Below are positions 1-7,527 of a DNA stretch of 21,116 nt, in pieces. The notes beneath the pieces were generated by a model, which was given only the letters and a program-made list of their open reading frames with translations, was not told the DNA's origin and ran no database searches. Each line of letters begins with the position of its first letter. The first letter of the stretch is position 1. The translations under genes and the position numbers were made by a program. Origin of the DNA: Candidatus Aerophobota bacterium (GTDB lineage: Bacteria > Aerophobota > Aerophobia > Aerophobales > B3-G15); the NCBI GenBank assembly GCA_021163905.1, contig JAGGTG010000020.1, positions 1 through 21,116 of the forward strand, read 5' to 3'.

Positions 1-17
1 TAGACCAGATAACCAGC

Positions 18-566
18 TTATCCTTTACCACCCAGAGCCGCCTTCCCAACTTTGAGTTTTACAACCTCATCCTTGTACCTGATTCCTTTTCCCTTGTAAG
101 GATCAGGCTTTTTAAAACTGCGTATCTGTGCGGCTACCTCTCCAACCTTTTGTTTATCACATCCTGAAATTTTTATGGTAGTAGGATCTGGAACCTGGAT
201 ATTAACCCCTTCGGGGGCAATATACTCAACAGGATGGGAAAAACCAAGGTTTAAAGATAGCTTCCTCCCCTCTAATTTAGCTCTATAGCCCATACCAACA
301 ATCTTCAACTCTTTCTCGTATCCCTCTGATACACCCTTTACCATATTAAATATTAAACTCCTTATAGTCCCATGTAAAACTCTTGCCTGTTTATCCTCCC
401 TTATCCTTTTAACTAAAATCTGGTTATCCTCAACTGTAACTTTAAGGCAAAAAGGTATACTTTGCTGCAACTCGCCTTTGGATCCTTTAATCTTTATTTT
501 TCCATCCTGGATAGAAACCTCAACTCCTTCTGGAATGGGAATTGGCTTTTTTCCTATCCTTGACAT
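18..566 (-). CDS. rplF: Large ribosomal subunit protein L6 (uL6)
   Basis: L6 binds 23S rRNA domain VI near the sarcin-ricin loop and the GTPase-associated centre. The 182-residue product starts MSRIGKKPIPIPEGV, the standard L6 N-terminus. It shows the two tandem L6 folds: the first over about residues 1-80, the second with GMGYRAKLEGRKLSLNLGFS near 92-111. It ends in the usual basic tail with YKGKGIRYKDE and a GGKG terminus. Length matches the family (about 178-184). The ATG is preceded by GGAGG, 13 bases after the rpsH stop. It is the last complete gene in transcription order here; rplR and rpsE would be expected next, beyond the edge. Nothing odd. Confidence 0.98.
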   Translation of the reverse strand: MSRIGKKPIPIPEGVEVSIQDGKIKIKGSKGELQQSIPFCLKVTVEDNQILVKRIREDKQARVLHGTIRSLIFNMVKGVSEGYEKELKIVGMGYRAKLEGRKLSLNLGFSHPVEYIAPEGVNIQVPDPTTIKISGCDKQKVGEVAAQIRSFKKPDPYKGKGIRYKDEVVKLKVGKAALGGKG

Positions 567-579
567 TTTCCAACCCTCC

Positions 580-975
580 TTACCATACGTAACAGAGAAC
601 TTCTCCTCCTACTCCCAGTTTTCTTGCCTGCCTATCTGTTAAAATACCTCTTGATGTAGAAAGAATACATATACCCAGCCCATTTCTAACCTTTGGAATT
701 TGATCTTTATTAACGTAAACTCTCCTTCCAGGCTTACTAATTCTTTTTAAATAGGTAATCACCCTTTCTCCCTCAGGGGAATATTTAAGGTACAGTTCAA
801 TAAATCTTTTACCACCTCTCACCTTTATCCTGTACCCCTTAATATACCCCTCCTTGGCCATAACCTCGGCAATAGCTTCCTTAAGTTTAGAGGCTGATGT
901 CTCTATACTTTCTTTATAAACCAAATTAGCATTTCTAATTTGAGTTAAAAAATCAGCAATTGGATCAGTCTGCAT
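580..975 (-). CDS. rpsH: Small ribosomal subunit protein S8 (uS8)
   Basis: S8 is a primary 16S rRNA binder (helix 21) needed for assembly of the 30S platform; in E. coli it is also the repressor of the spc operon. The 131-residue product opens with MQTDPIADFLTQIRNA and closes with the conserved block STSRGILTDRQARKLGVGGE followed by VLCYVW. The motif KPGRRVYVNKDQIPKVRNGLG is also typical (about residues 80-101). Length is normal (130-132). It sits between rpsN and rplF as in the canonical spc order. I did not identify an S8-type repressor hairpin near rplE or rplX. Confidence 0.98.
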   Translation of the reverse strand: MQTDPIADFLTQIRNANLVYKESIETSASKLKEAIAEVMAKEGYIKGYRIKVRGGKRFIELYLKYSPEGERVITYLKRISKPGRRVYVNKDQIPKVRNGLGICILSTSRGILTDRQARKLGVGGEVLCYVW

Positions 976-1012
976 ATTTTACCTCTCACATTTCACTTGT
1001 TACATTCCTCTC

Positions 1013-1198
1013 TCACCAACTCGCCTTCTTTACACCGGGAAGATAGCCCTTATGGGCTAACTCACGAAGACACAGTCGGCATAAACCAAATTTACGAAAA
1101 TACCCCCGGGGTCTACCACAACGCTGACACCTGTTGTATTTTCTCACCTTAAATTTCGGCTCTCTTCTGGATTTCTCAATCAAGGCTTTTTTTGCCAT
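1013..1198 (-). CDS. rpsZ: Small ribosomal subunit protein S14, zinc-binding short form (uS14)
   Basis: S14 is in the 30S head next to S3, S10 and S19. This is the short, zinc-containing type (61 residues) rather than the roughly 100-residue cysteine-free type. It has CQRCGRPRGYFRKFGLCRLC, with a CxxC-X12-CxxC zinc ribbon at about residues 24-43, then LRELAHKGYLPGVKKASW, the usual C-terminus. This type is usual in Gram-positives, Thermus, Thermotoga and many deep lineages, and is often named rpsN or rpsZ. It lies between rplE and rpsH as expected. Confidence 0.97.
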   Translation of the reverse strand: MAKKALIEKSRREPKFKVRKYNRCQRCGRPRGYFRKFGLCRLCLRELAHKGYLPGVKKASW

Positions 1199-1245
1199 AT
1201 TAATTTATCCTCTTTTTTAAAATTTCTTAAAATTACACCCATACA

Positions 1246-1788
1246 TCAACTACTACTAAAGGGCATGCCCAGTTTTTGAAGTAACTTTTTTGCCTCTTCA
1301 TTATTCCTGGCAGTTGTGACAATAGTAACAGAAAGACCTGGAAGTTTTGAAGCTACCTCATATTCTGCTTCAGGAAAAATCATCTGGTCTCTTAAACCTA
1401 TAGTTAAATTTCCCCTGCCATCCAGAACATCAGGAGAAACCCCGTGAAAATCTCGAATGCGAGGCATAGCTAAATTGAAAAAACGATCTAAAAATTCGTA
1501 CATCATATCTCCTCTGAGAGTTACCTTACATCCTATAACCATACCTTTCCTTAAATTAAACCCAGCAATAGACTTTTTAGCCCTGGTCACCACTGGTTGC
1601 TGTCCCGTTATCATAGCCAAAGACTTTTTAGCAGAATCCATTAGTTTTGGTTCAACTTTTGCGCGGCCAAGACCAATATTTACACATACTTTTTCAACTC
1701 TTGGAACCCTCATGGGATTATCAAAACCCAGCTCTTTCATTAACTGGGGGACAACTTCCTTCCTATAGATTTCTTTTAATCTGGCCAT
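1246..1788 (-). CDS. rplE: Large ribosomal subunit protein L5 (uL5)
   Basis: L5 binds 5S rRNA, contacts P-site tRNA and helps form bridge B1b to the 30S head. The 180-residue product carries the N-terminal KEIYRKEVVPQL segment, PRVEKVCVNIGLG near residues 29-41, the TRAKKSIAGFNLRKG block and the C-terminal LGMPF. All are family hallmarks and the length is typical (about 179-187). The ATG follows the rplX stop by ten bases. It keeps the canonical position between rplX and rpsN. Confidence 0.98.
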   Translation of the reverse strand: MARLKEIYRKEVVPQLMKELGFDNPMRVPRVEKVCVNIGLGRAKVEPKLMDSAKKSLAMITGQQPVVTRAKKSIAGFNLRKGMVIGCKVTLRGDMMYEFLDRFFNLAMPRIRDFHGVSPDVLDGRGNLTIGLRDQMIFPEAEYEVASKLPGLSVTIVTTARNNEEAKKLLQKLGMPFSSS

Positions 1789-1798
1789 TTTTTAAACC

Positions 1799-2125
1799 TC
1801 AATCGATAACTTCTCCACACTTTTTGCATATTCTAAGCTTTTCTTTTTCTCCCTCTGCCAGTTCGGTTATTTTCACACCTATCCTTGTTCTTTTCCCGCA
1901 GCGAGGACAGATAAGCATAACTTTACAGGACGGAATAGGAGCTTCCTTTTCCACAATTCCACTTTCCTGGCCTCTTCTCCTTGCCCTGATATGGCGCTTA
2001 ACAACATTAACCCCCTCCACGACTAATTTGTTTTCTTTCGGAATACGTTCAATTACCTTCCCTATTTTCCCCTTATCTTTCCCCGAAAGTACAACCACCT
2101 CATCTCCTACCTTGATCCTTGACAT
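1799..2125 (-). CDS. rplX: Large ribosomal subunit protein L24 (uL24)
   Basis: L24 is an early assembly-initiator protein that binds the 5' end of 23S rRNA near the tunnel exit. The 108-residue product has an N-terminal KOW-type SH3 fold (VGDEVVVLSGKDKGKIGKV, residues 6-24) and the motif NVVKRHIRARR. The C-terminal half has CPRCGKRTRIGV and CKKCGEV, two CxxC pairs that could bind zinc, as in several bacterial L24 proteins. It ends 11 bases before rplE and begins 13 bases after rplN. Length is normal. Confidence 0.97.
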   Translation of the reverse strand: MSRIKVGDEVVVLSGKDKGKIGKVIERIPKENKLVVEGVNVVKRHIRARRRGQESGIVEKEAPIPSCKVMLICPRCGKRTRIGVKITELAEGEKEKLRICKKCGEVID

Positions 2126-2137
2126 AACTTACCCCTT

Positions 2138-2506
2138 TTAGAGAACTTCCGGAGCCAAAGAAATTATCTTCATAAAATTTTTATCTCTAAGTTCTCTTGT
2201 CACCGGTCCAAAAATCCGTGTTCCTCTTGGATTACCAGCATTATCGATAAGTACCCCGGCATTTTCATCGAATCTTATATAAGTTCCATCCTTCCTTCTC
2301 ATCTCCTTCTTTGTTCTTACCACCACCGCTTTAACTACCTGACCTTTGGGAATCTCAGAATTAGGAATAGTCTTTTTAACCGAACCAACAATTACATCCC
2401 CTATCCTGGCGTATCGGCGATAAGATCCTCCCAAAACACCAATACACATTATCTTCTTTACCCCTGAATTATCAGCTACTGTTAAATATGTTCTAAGTTG
2501 AATCAT
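2138..2506 (-). CDS. rplN: Large ribosomal subunit protein L14 (uL14)
   Basis: L14 is part of intersubunit bridges B5 and B8, next to L19 and L3. The 122-residue product starts MIQLRTYLTVADNSGVKKIM and contains YARIGDVIVGSVKK, VVVRTKKEMRRKDGTYIRF and NPRGTRIFGPVTRELR, all classic L14 blocks. Length is exactly typical (122). Its ATG overlaps the rpsQ stop in an ATGA arrangement, so the two are probably translationally coupled. It is the first gene of what would be the spc operon in E. coli, but there is no room here for a separate promoter and it reads as part of the S10 transcript. Confidence 0.98.
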   Translation of the reverse strand: MIQLRTYLTVADNSGVKKIMCIGVLGGSYRRYARIGDVIVGSVKKTIPNSEIPKGQVVKAVVVRTKKEMRRKDGTYIRFDENAGVLIDNAGNPRGTRIFGPVTRELRDKNFMKIISLAPEVL

Positions 2507-2763
2507 TGAACCTTCTCTTCCCTTTTTATTATTTCTACTACCCTCCAGCGTTTTTCTTTTGATAAAGGCCTTGTCTCCTGTATTTTTACCGTATCTCCCG
2601 GCCTACACTCATTCTTTTCGTCATGAGCCTTAACCCTCTCGCTCTTGGTTATAATTTTTCCGTATAGAGGGTGCGAAATTCTGCGCTGAATTTTTACCAC
2701 CACGGTTTTATCCATCTTATCACTAACTACTTCTCCTATTCGGATTTTAGAACTTCCTTTCAA
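2503..2763 (-). CDS. rpsQ: Small ribosomal subunit protein S17 (uS17), TTG start
   Basis: S17 is a primary 16S rRNA-binding OB-fold protein of the lower 30S body. The 86-residue product has GEVVSDKMDKTVVVKIQRR and the VKAHDEKNECRPGDTVKI block followed by ETRPLSKEKRW, standard for S17. The start is a TTG at 2763 that overlaps the rpmC stop as TTGA. It is supported by AGAGGAG at 2771-2777 with 7-base spacing, and no ATG lies upstream in frame before the stop. The downstream end overlaps rplN by ATGA. Chained overlaps on both sides suggest coupled translation of rplP, rpmC, rpsQ and rplN. Confidence 0.97.
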   Translation of the reverse strand: MKGSSKIRIGEVVSDKMDKTVVVKIQRRISHPLYGKIITKSERVKAHDEKNECRPGDTVKIQETRPLSKEKRWRVVEIIKREEKVQ

Positions 2764-2972
2764 CTTAAAGCTCCTCTATTTATTCCAAGTTCTCTTTCCC
2801 TTAATAAAGTCTTTATCCGGGCTATATCCTTTTTTACCTGCTTTATCTTGGAAGGAGTGGTCATTTTACCCTGGGCCATCTGGATCTTCAAATCAAAAAG
2901 CTGACGTTGAAGATTATTTAATTTTTCTATTAAATCCCCTTTTTCCAGTTCTCTTAACTCACTCATCCTCAT
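2760..2972 (-). CDS. rpmC: Large ribosomal subunit protein L29 (uL29)
   Basis: L29 is a small helical-hairpin protein at the polypeptide tunnel exit, near the docking sites for trigger factor and SRP. The 70-residue product is two helices with the conserved LRELEKGDLIEKL, LQRQLFDLKIQMAQGK and VKKDIARIKTLLREREL. The ATG at 2972 overlaps the rplP stop as ATGA and has GAGG seven bases upstream. A second in-frame ATG at 2966 is an alternative that would remove two residues. Length is within family range (60-75). Confidence 0.96.
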   Translation of the reverse strand: MRMSELRELEKGDLIEKLNNLQRQLFDLKIQMAQGKMTTPSKIKQVKKDIARIKTLLRERELGINRGALS

Positions 2973-3391
2973 ACCATAACCTCTTTAGCGGAAACAAATC
3001 TTACACTTATAGGAAGTTTATGAGAGGCAAGAGTAAGAGCTTCTCTTGCCTTAGCCTCCCCAATGCCTCCAATTTCAAAAAGAACTCTACCAGGACGTAC
3101 AACAGCTACCCAGAAGGCAGGCTCTCCCTTTCCCTTACCCATTCTCGTTTCAAGTGGCTTTTTCGTAATTGGTTTATCGGGAAAAATCCTGATCCACAAT
3201 CTCCCCTCATGTTTTAAACTTCGTACAATAGTCACGCGAGCTGCTTCAATCTGTCGAGCAGTTATCCAACCACCTTCCTCGGCAACTAAACCATATTCTC
3301 CAAAACTAAGCTCATCCCCGCTGGTAGCTATACCTTTAATTCTTCCTCTTTGTGCCTTTCTATACTTAACTCTCTTCGGCTGTAGCGGCAT
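2969..3391 (-). CDS. rplP: Large ribosomal subunit protein L16 (uL16)
   Basis: L16 is a late-assembly protein that shapes the A-site tRNA elbow region and contacts 5S rRNA. The 140-residue product starts MPLQPKRVKYRKAQRGR and contains FGEYGLVAEEGGWITARQIE, IRIFPDKPITKKPLETRMGK and FWVAVVRPGRVLFEIGGI. These are L16 hallmarks, including the RMGKGKG loop that points toward the peptidyl transferase region. Length is typical (136-144). The gene starts 26 bases inside rpsC in another frame, with its SD (GGAGG) within the rpsC coding sequence, and ends in an ATGA overlap with rpmC. Confidence 0.98.
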   Translation of the reverse strand: MPLQPKRVKYRKAQRGRIKGIATSGDELSFGEYGLVAEEGGWITARQIEAARVTIVRSLKHEGRLWIRIFPDKPITKKPLETRMGKGKGEPAFWVAVVRPGRVLFEIGGIGEAKAREALTLASHKLPISVRFVSAKEVMV

Positions 3392-4052
3392 TTTCTAATT
3401 CCTCCATTGGATGTTCCCCAAAAGGTAAAACTTCTCCCTTATAAATCCAGACCTTTACACCAATACATCCATAAGTAGTATGAGCCGTGGATGTTCCGTA
3501 ATCAATATCAGCTCTAAGAGTATGTAGAGGAATTTTACCTTCCTTCATCCATTCTTTTCTTGCTATTTCTGCTCCTCCTATTCTTCCTTTACACATCACC
3601 TTTACCCCCTCTGCTCCCATATCCATAACTCTGGAAATTGCCTCTCTCATGGCTCTTTTGGTACTTATCCTTCTTTCCAGCTGAAAAGCTATTCTATCAG
3701 CCACCAGCTGGGCATCAAGTTCCGGTTGCGATACTTCCTGAACATTGAGGAATATCTTATTATTTGGAGCGTACTTTGCAATTTCCTCTTTTGTTTTTTC
3801 TATTGTTTCTCCCTTTTTACCAATAATTATTCCAGGACGGGCAGCATATATAGTTACCCTTAGTTTATTAGTAGCCCTTTCTATTAAAATATCAGAAATA
3901 TTTGCCCTTTTAAATCTATCCAAAAGATGCTCTCTAATTTTAAGATCCGCCTGTAAAAACTTAGCATAATCTTTGTCATCTGCATACCAGCGAGATTGCC
4001 ATCCCTTAATCACACCTAATCTTAATCCTTCTGGATGAACTTTTTGACCCAA
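3366..4052 (-). CDS. rpsC: Small ribosomal subunit protein S3 (uS3), TTG start
   Basis: S3 forms the mRNA entry channel of the 30S head with S4 and S5 and contributes to helicase activity. The 228-residue product starts MGQKVHPEGLRLGVIKGWQS. It has a type-2 KH domain (PGIIIGKKGETI with the GxxG loop, about residues 73-84) and the C-terminal GRIGGAEIARKEWMKEG domain. The start codon is TTG at 4052, fixed by the invariant MGQKVHP N-terminus and a strong AAAGGAGG at 4059-4066 six bases upstream. The 3' end overlaps rplP by 26 bases; the extra acidic tail ELENAATAEES lies in that overlap. Length is normal (210-240). Confidence 0.98.
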   Translation of the reverse strand: MGQKVHPEGLRLGVIKGWQSRWYADDKDYAKFLQADLKIREHLLDRFKRANISDILIERATNKLRVTIYAARPGIIIGKKGETIEKTKEEIAKYAPNNKIFLNVQEVSQPELDAQLVADRIAFQLERRISTKRAMREAISRVMDMGAEGVKVMCKGRIGGAEIARKEWMKEGKIPLHTLRADIDYGTSTAHTTYGCIGVKVWIYKGEVLPFGEHPMEELENAATAEES

Positions 4053-4058
4053 AAATTA

Positions 4059-4066
4059 CCTCCTTT
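4059..4066 (-). promoter_or_regulatory. Shine-Dalgarno site that fixes the TTG start of rpsC
   Basis: The minus strand reads AAAGGAGG followed by TAATTT and then TTG GGT CAA AAA. No ATG is available at the conserved N-terminus, so this near-perfect site decides the start. It lies in an AT-rich 55-base gap between rplV and rpsC with no clear hairpin. Confidence 0.85.
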
Positions 4067-4107
4067 GCTAACGCTTTATTTAAGATATATTATTATTTAA
4101 CCATAGC

Positions 4108-4440
4108 TTATCTTGTGTCAAGAACAATTGTAATATGAGATGTTCTTCTTCGCATTAGATCGGCTCTACCTCTTGCTCTTGGTTTTATCCTTTTCATAGT
4201 CGGACCTTTATCAACCTGTGCTCTTTTGACAAACAAACTCTCCTGAGACAAACCATACTGATTCTTAGCATTAGCTATTGCTGATTGAAGAATATTATCT
4301 ATAATACCGGAGCTTTTTTTAGTGGTTAATTTTAAAATATTTATAGCCTCATCCACCGACTTTCCCTGAATTAAACTCGCAACCTTATGGGCCTTAAAAG
4401 GAGAAACTCTTATGTATTTTCCTGTTGCTTTTATTTCCAT
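4108..4440 (-). CDS. rplV: Large ribosomal subunit protein L22 (uL22)
   Basis: L22 lines the polypeptide exit tunnel; its long beta-hairpin with L4 forms the constriction where macrolides bind. The product is 110 residues from the ATG at 4440 and starts MEIKATGKYIRVSPFKAHKV. The tunnel hairpin RAQVDKGPTMKRIKPRARG is present at about residues 76-94 without insertion or deletion. A TTG at 4446 is in frame two codons upstream, but the AGGA seven bases before the ATG favours 4440. It sits between rpsS and rpsC as usual, with a 55-base AT-rich gap before rpsC. Confidence 0.96.
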   Translation of the reverse strand: MEIKATGKYIRVSPFKAHKVASLIQGKSVDEAINILKLTTKKSSGIIDNILQSAIANAKNQYGLSQESLFVKRAQVDKGPTMKRIKPRARGRADLMRRRTSHITIVLDTR

Positions 4441-4455
4441 TTTCAAATCCTGACT

Positions 4456-4740
4456 TTATTTAGGTGCAATAACTCTTTTAGTATGAGCACCGTGATGATC
4501 AAATCTTCTTGTCGGGGCAAATTCTCCTAATTTATGTCCCACCATATCTTCGGTAATATACACATTATGAAAATCCTTTCCGTTATGGACGGCAAAGGTA
4601 AAACCTACAAATTCTGGAATTATCGTGGACCTTCTTGACCAGGTTTTGATAGGCTTTTTTCGAGCTTCCTTTCTCATTTTCTCTACTTTTTCGATTAAAT
4701 GCTGGTCTACCCATGGACCCTTTTTTACTGAACGAGACAT
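4456..4740 (-). CDS. rpsS: Small ribosomal subunit protein S19 (uS19)
   Basis: S19 is in the 30S head and contacts 23S helix 38 (A-site finger bridge) and L5. The 94-residue product has MSRSVKKGPWVDQHLIEKVE at the start, then TWSRRSTIIPEFVGFTFAVH and GHKLGEFAPTRRFDHHG, all highly conserved. Length is typical (92-95). A strong AAGGAGGGGG precedes the ATG, 13 bases after rplB. Canonical position between rplB and rplV. Confidence 0.98.
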   Translation of the reverse strand: MSRSVKKGPWVDQHLIEKVEKMRKEARKKPIKTWSRRSTIIPEFVGFTFAVHNGKDFHNVYITEDMVGHKLGEFAPTRRFDHHGAHTKRVIAPK

Positions 4741-4753
4741 ATCCCCCTCCTTA

Positions 4754-5578
4754 CTATTTTCTCCGTTGAATTATCAATTTATCAGATAACTTTCTCTTTT
4801 TTCTTGTCTTTTTTCCTTTGGTAAGTTTCCCCCATGGACTCACAGGATGTCTGCCCGGACCACTTCGACCTTCTCCACCACCATGAGGATGATCAATTGG
4901 ATTCATAGCTGAACCACGAACATAAGGTCTCCTCCCCATCCAACGAGCCCTACCTGCCTTACCTATTTGAACATTCTCGTGATCCTCGTTCCCAACCTCA
5001 CCTACAGTGGCTCTGCACTCAAGAGGCACAAGACGTATCTCACCTGAAGGAAGCTTAATCTGTGCATACTCATCTTCCTTAGAGAGAAGCTCAGCTGAGG
5101 TACCTGCAGCGCGAACCAGTTGCCCACCTTTGCCTTTTCTCAACTCTATGTTGTATATAGCAGTTCCCTCCGGTATTCTGGAAAGAGGAAGGGTATTTCC
5201 CGGTTTAATTGGAGCATCCTCACCTGAGATAACTTCATCTCCTACTTTAAGAGACTTAGGAGCAACTATATACCTCTTCTCACCATCCTTATACTGAAGG
5301 AGAGCAATATTCGCAGATCTATAAGGATCATACTCTATTGCTATAACCTTTGCCGGTATTCCATCCTTATCCCTTTTAAAATCTATTATTCTATATTTCC
5401 TCTTAACTCCTCCCCCTCTATGACGAGAGGTGATGCGGCCCTGATTATTTCTTCCTCTTGCCTTCTTCAAATCTATAACCAAAGAGCTTTCTGGCTCCTT
5501 CTTGGTAATTTCAGAAAAAGACAAACCAGTCTGATGTCTTCTCCCCGGTGATGTGGGTTTATAAACCTTAATAGCCAT
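4754..5578 (-). CDS. rplB: Large ribosomal subunit protein L2 (uL2)
   Basis: L2 is essential for subunit association and peptidyl transferase activity and forms bridge B7b. The 274-residue product has an N-terminal OB-fold with GRNNQGRITSRHRGGGVKRK (about 42-61), the central SH3-like barrel, and the C-terminal GSAMNPIDHPHGGGEGRSG loop (about 222-240). That loop includes the histidine (HPHGGG) placed near the catalytic centre in known structures. Tail GKKTRKKRK is typical. Length is normal (about 273-277). It starts one base after the rplW stop codon (TAA-A-ATG). Confidence 0.98.
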   Translation of the reverse strand: MAIKVYKPTSPGRRHQTGLSFSEITKKEPESSLVIDLKKARGRNNQGRITSRHRGGGVKRKYRIIDFKRDKDGIPAKVIAIEYDPYRSANIALLQYKDGEKRYIVAPKSLKVGDEVISGEDAPIKPGNTLPLSRIPEGTAIYNIELRKGKGGQLVRAAGTSAELLSKEDEYAQIKLPSGEIRLVPLECRATVGEVGNEDHENVQIGKAGRARWMGRRPYVRGSAMNPIDHPHGGGEGRSGPGRHPVSPWGKLTKGKKTRKKRKLSDKLIIQRRK

Positions 5579-5579
5579 T

Positions 5580-5870
5580 TTAAACTCCTAATTGATCAAT
5601 ACTATGACCTTCTTTTAACTTAACAATAGCCTTTTTCCAGCGCTTTGTCTTACCAACAACTCTTCCCCGCCATTTCCTTAACTTAGGATTAACTCTCAAG
5701 GTTCTAACCTTCTCCACTCTTACATTAAAAAGTTCCTCAACGGCATTCTTCACATCAATTTTAGTTGCATCAAGGGGTACTTTAAATACATAAACACCTG
5801 CCTGCTGGAGATCGGTTGATTTTTCGGTAACCACAGGTGCCAAAATTACACTGTAAGGATCTTTACTCAT
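5580..5870 (-). CDS. rplW: Large ribosomal subunit protein L23 (uL23)
   Basis: L23 surrounds the tunnel exit and is the docking site for trigger factor and SRP. The 96-residue product has VILAPVVTEKSTDL, YVFKVPLDATKIDVKNAVEE and the VRTLRVNPKLRKWRGRVVGK loop that extends into the tunnel wall, with TKRWKKAIVKL at the end. Length is typical (93-100). The ATG overlaps the rplD stop as ATGA, so coupling with rplD is likely. Confidence 0.97.
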   Translation of the reverse strand: MSKDPYSVILAPVVTEKSTDLQQAGVYVFKVPLDATKIDVKNAVEELFNVRVEKVRTLRVNPKLRKWRGRVVGKTKRWKKAIVKLKEGHSIDQLGV

Positions 5871-6499
5871 CCCTTTAACCTCTCAGTAAGTTTAGATAGA
5901 GAATCACGGGTTAAAAAAATACTCTCATGTGAAAGAATATGATAAGCACAAACATTAGATGGTTGAATTAAAGTTAGGTTCTTTATGTTAGAGGAAGCTC
6001 TGTTAATTTTTTCATCTTTTCCATTTAAAATTAGAAGGATCCCTCCATTTAAGTTAGCTACCCGAGAAAAATTATTTAAAAATGAAACCATCTCTTTTGT
6101 TTTTCCCTTATCAACTTTGAGTTCATCCACTATAAACATTTTTTTCTCTTGTATTTTTAACCTCAAGCTTGAGACTAAAGCTAATTTCTTTTTTTTCTTT
6201 GAAAGAGAATAACTAAATCTACGTGGTCTGGGGCCAAAAACAGTCCCTCCTCCAACCCACAGAGGAGATCTTATACTACCAGCCCTTGCTCTACCGGTTC
6301 CCTTCTGGGGCCAGGGTTTCCTTCCACCTCCACTTACCTCACCTCTTGTCTTAGTAGAAACGGTTCCCTGGCGAATATTTGTCTGATAAGATAAAAAGGC
6401 CTCTCTCAAGATGGGCTGATTTACCTCTCCCTGAAAAATATCATCCAGTTCGTAACTACCTATTTCCTCACCCTGCATATTATAGATTTTCCACTCCAT
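5867..6499 (-). CDS. rplD: Large ribosomal subunit protein L4 (uL4)
   Basis: L4 binds 23S domain I and sends an extended loop to the tunnel constriction opposite L22. In E. coli it also represses the S10 operon through a leader hairpin. The product is 210 residues from ATG 6499, starting MEWKIYNMQGEEIG. The tunnel loop (SGGGRKPWPQKGTGRARAGS, then WVGGGTVFGPRPRRFSY) is intact at about residues 55-97. An in-frame GTG at 6514 would add five residues, but AAGGA seven bases before 6499 and the usual L4 N-terminus support the ATG. The C-terminal domain is of ordinary length. No L4-type leader could be recognised upstream of rpsJ. Confidence 0.97.
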   Translation of the reverse strand: MEWKIYNMQGEEIGSYELDDIFQGEVNQPILREAFLSYQTNIRQGTVSTKTRGEVSGGGRKPWPQKGTGRARAGSIRSPLWVGGGTVFGPRPRRFSYSLSKKKKKLALVSSLRLKIQEKKMFIVDELKVDKGKTKEMVSFLNNFSRVANLNGGILLILNGKDEKINRASSNIKNLTLIQPSNVCAYHILSHESIFLTRDSLSKLTERLKG

Positions 6500-6500
6500 A

Positions 6501-7130
6501 TTAGCTTCCTTCACCTTTTACTAACACTATACTTCCATTTTTACCTGGAATTGCTCCTTTTATTAACAACAGATCATCCTCTTCAACTACATCAACTACT
6601 TTTAAATTCCTCACGGTTACCTTATCCTTACCCATTCTCCCTGGCATTTTTTTACCTTTAAATACCCGGGAAGGATCAGATGAAGCTCCTATAGATCCCG
6701 GGCGGCGATGCCACTGACCTGCTCCATGAGAAGCTGGTCCTCCACCAAATCCATACCGTTTCATTACACCCGCAAAACCCTTTCCTTTCGATACACCGCT
6801 TACCCTTACAAGCTCACCTTTTTTAAAAACATTTACCCTTATCTCATCTCCTGAATTGTAAGAGGAAAGATCTTCCCTGCCAACCCTTATCTCACATAGA
6901 TAACGCTTGGGATCAACACCGTATTTTTTAAAGTAACCCAATTGCGGCTTTGTTAATTTTCTCTCTTTAACCTCTCCAAAACCAATTTGAACAGCAGTAT
7001 ACCCATCCTTTTCCTCTTCTTTTTTTCTAACCACAACACAGGGTCCTGCCTTTAAGACAGTGACAGGAACCACCTCATCTCCTTCAAATACCTGTGTCAT
7101 TCCCAACTTTTTTCCCAAAATAGCCTTCAT
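6501..7130 (-). CDS. rplC: Large ribosomal subunit protein L3 (uL3)
   Basis: L3 starts 23S assembly and reaches toward the peptidyl transferase centre. The 209-residue product opens MKAILGKKLGMTQVFEGDEV. It carries the central loop GGGPASHGAGQWHRRPGSIG (about residues 128-147) followed by VFKGKKMPGRMGKDKVTVRN, diagnostic of bacterial L3. The glutamine methylated in E. coli L3 just after GSIG is not conserved here (GSIGASSD). Length is typical. The rplC stop lies two bases before the rplD ATG (TAA-T-ATG), so the genes almost abut. Confidence 0.97.
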   Translation of the reverse strand: MKAILGKKLGMTQVFEGDEVVPVTVLKAGPCVVVRKKEEEKDGYTAVQIGFGEVKERKLTKPQLGYFKKYGVDPKRYLCEIRVGREDLSSYNSGDEIRVNVFKKGELVRVSGVSKGKGFAGVMKRYGFGGGPASHGAGQWHRRPGSIGASSDPSRVFKGKKMPGRMGKDKVTVRNLKVVDVVEEDDLLLIKGAIPGKNGSIVLVKGEGS

Positions 7131-7173
7131 TCTTTTCCCACCGTCTTTATTTCTTTAAAACTTAAACCATAAA

Positions 7174-7482
7174 TTATAGCTTTACCTCTACATGAACCCC
7201 TGTAGGTAGATTCATTCCCATAAGAGCATCAATAGTCTTTGGATTGGAATCCAGAATATCTATCACCCGCTTGTGAACCCTTATTTCAAACTGCTCTCTT
7301 GAATCCTTATGGGTATGAGGGGAACGAAGTACAGTATATCTGCTAACTTTTGTAGGTAAAGGAATAGGACCACAGACCTTTGCACCGGTACGCTCAATAG
7401 TCTCAACAATTCTTTTTACCGACTGATCCAGTATTTTATGGTCGTAAGCTTTCAAGCGAATTCTAATTTTCTGTACGGGCAT
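7174..7482 (-). CDS. rpsJ: Small ribosomal subunit protein S10 (uS10, NusE)
   Basis: S10 is a 30S head protein that, free of the ribosome, pairs with NusB in antitermination and binds NusG to link polymerase to the lead ribosome. The 102-residue product contains KIRIRLKAYDHKILDQSVKR, IPLPTKVSRYTVLRSPHTHK and DSREQFEIRVHKR, all diagnostic. Length is standard (102-105). It directly follows fusA, with a 45-base gap holding an AAGGGAG SD. The tuf gene often found between fusA and rpsJ is absent. I see no long leader of the E. coli S10 type. Confidence 0.98.
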   Translation of the reverse strand: MPVQKIRIRLKAYDHKILDQSVKRIVETIERTGAKVCGPIPLPTKVSRYTVLRSPHTHKDSREQFEIRVHKRVIDILDSNPKTIDALMGMNLPTGVHVEVKL

Positions 7483-7527
7483 ACCTTTATACTCCCTTGA
7501 GTAGTTGTAACTCGGTTATTGTATTTT

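Noticed and set aside
1457..2141. Overlapping plus-strand open frames of 103 and 164 codons, and similar ones elsewhere on the plus strand
   Set aside because: They lie antisense to strongly conserved rplE, rplX and other genes, have no recognisable domain and no consistent SD; they are shadows of the minus-strand genes.
6500..6514. GTG at 6514 as the rplD start
   Set aside because: It adds five residues without family support; ATG 6499 has an AAGGA at seven bases and the usual L4 N-terminus.
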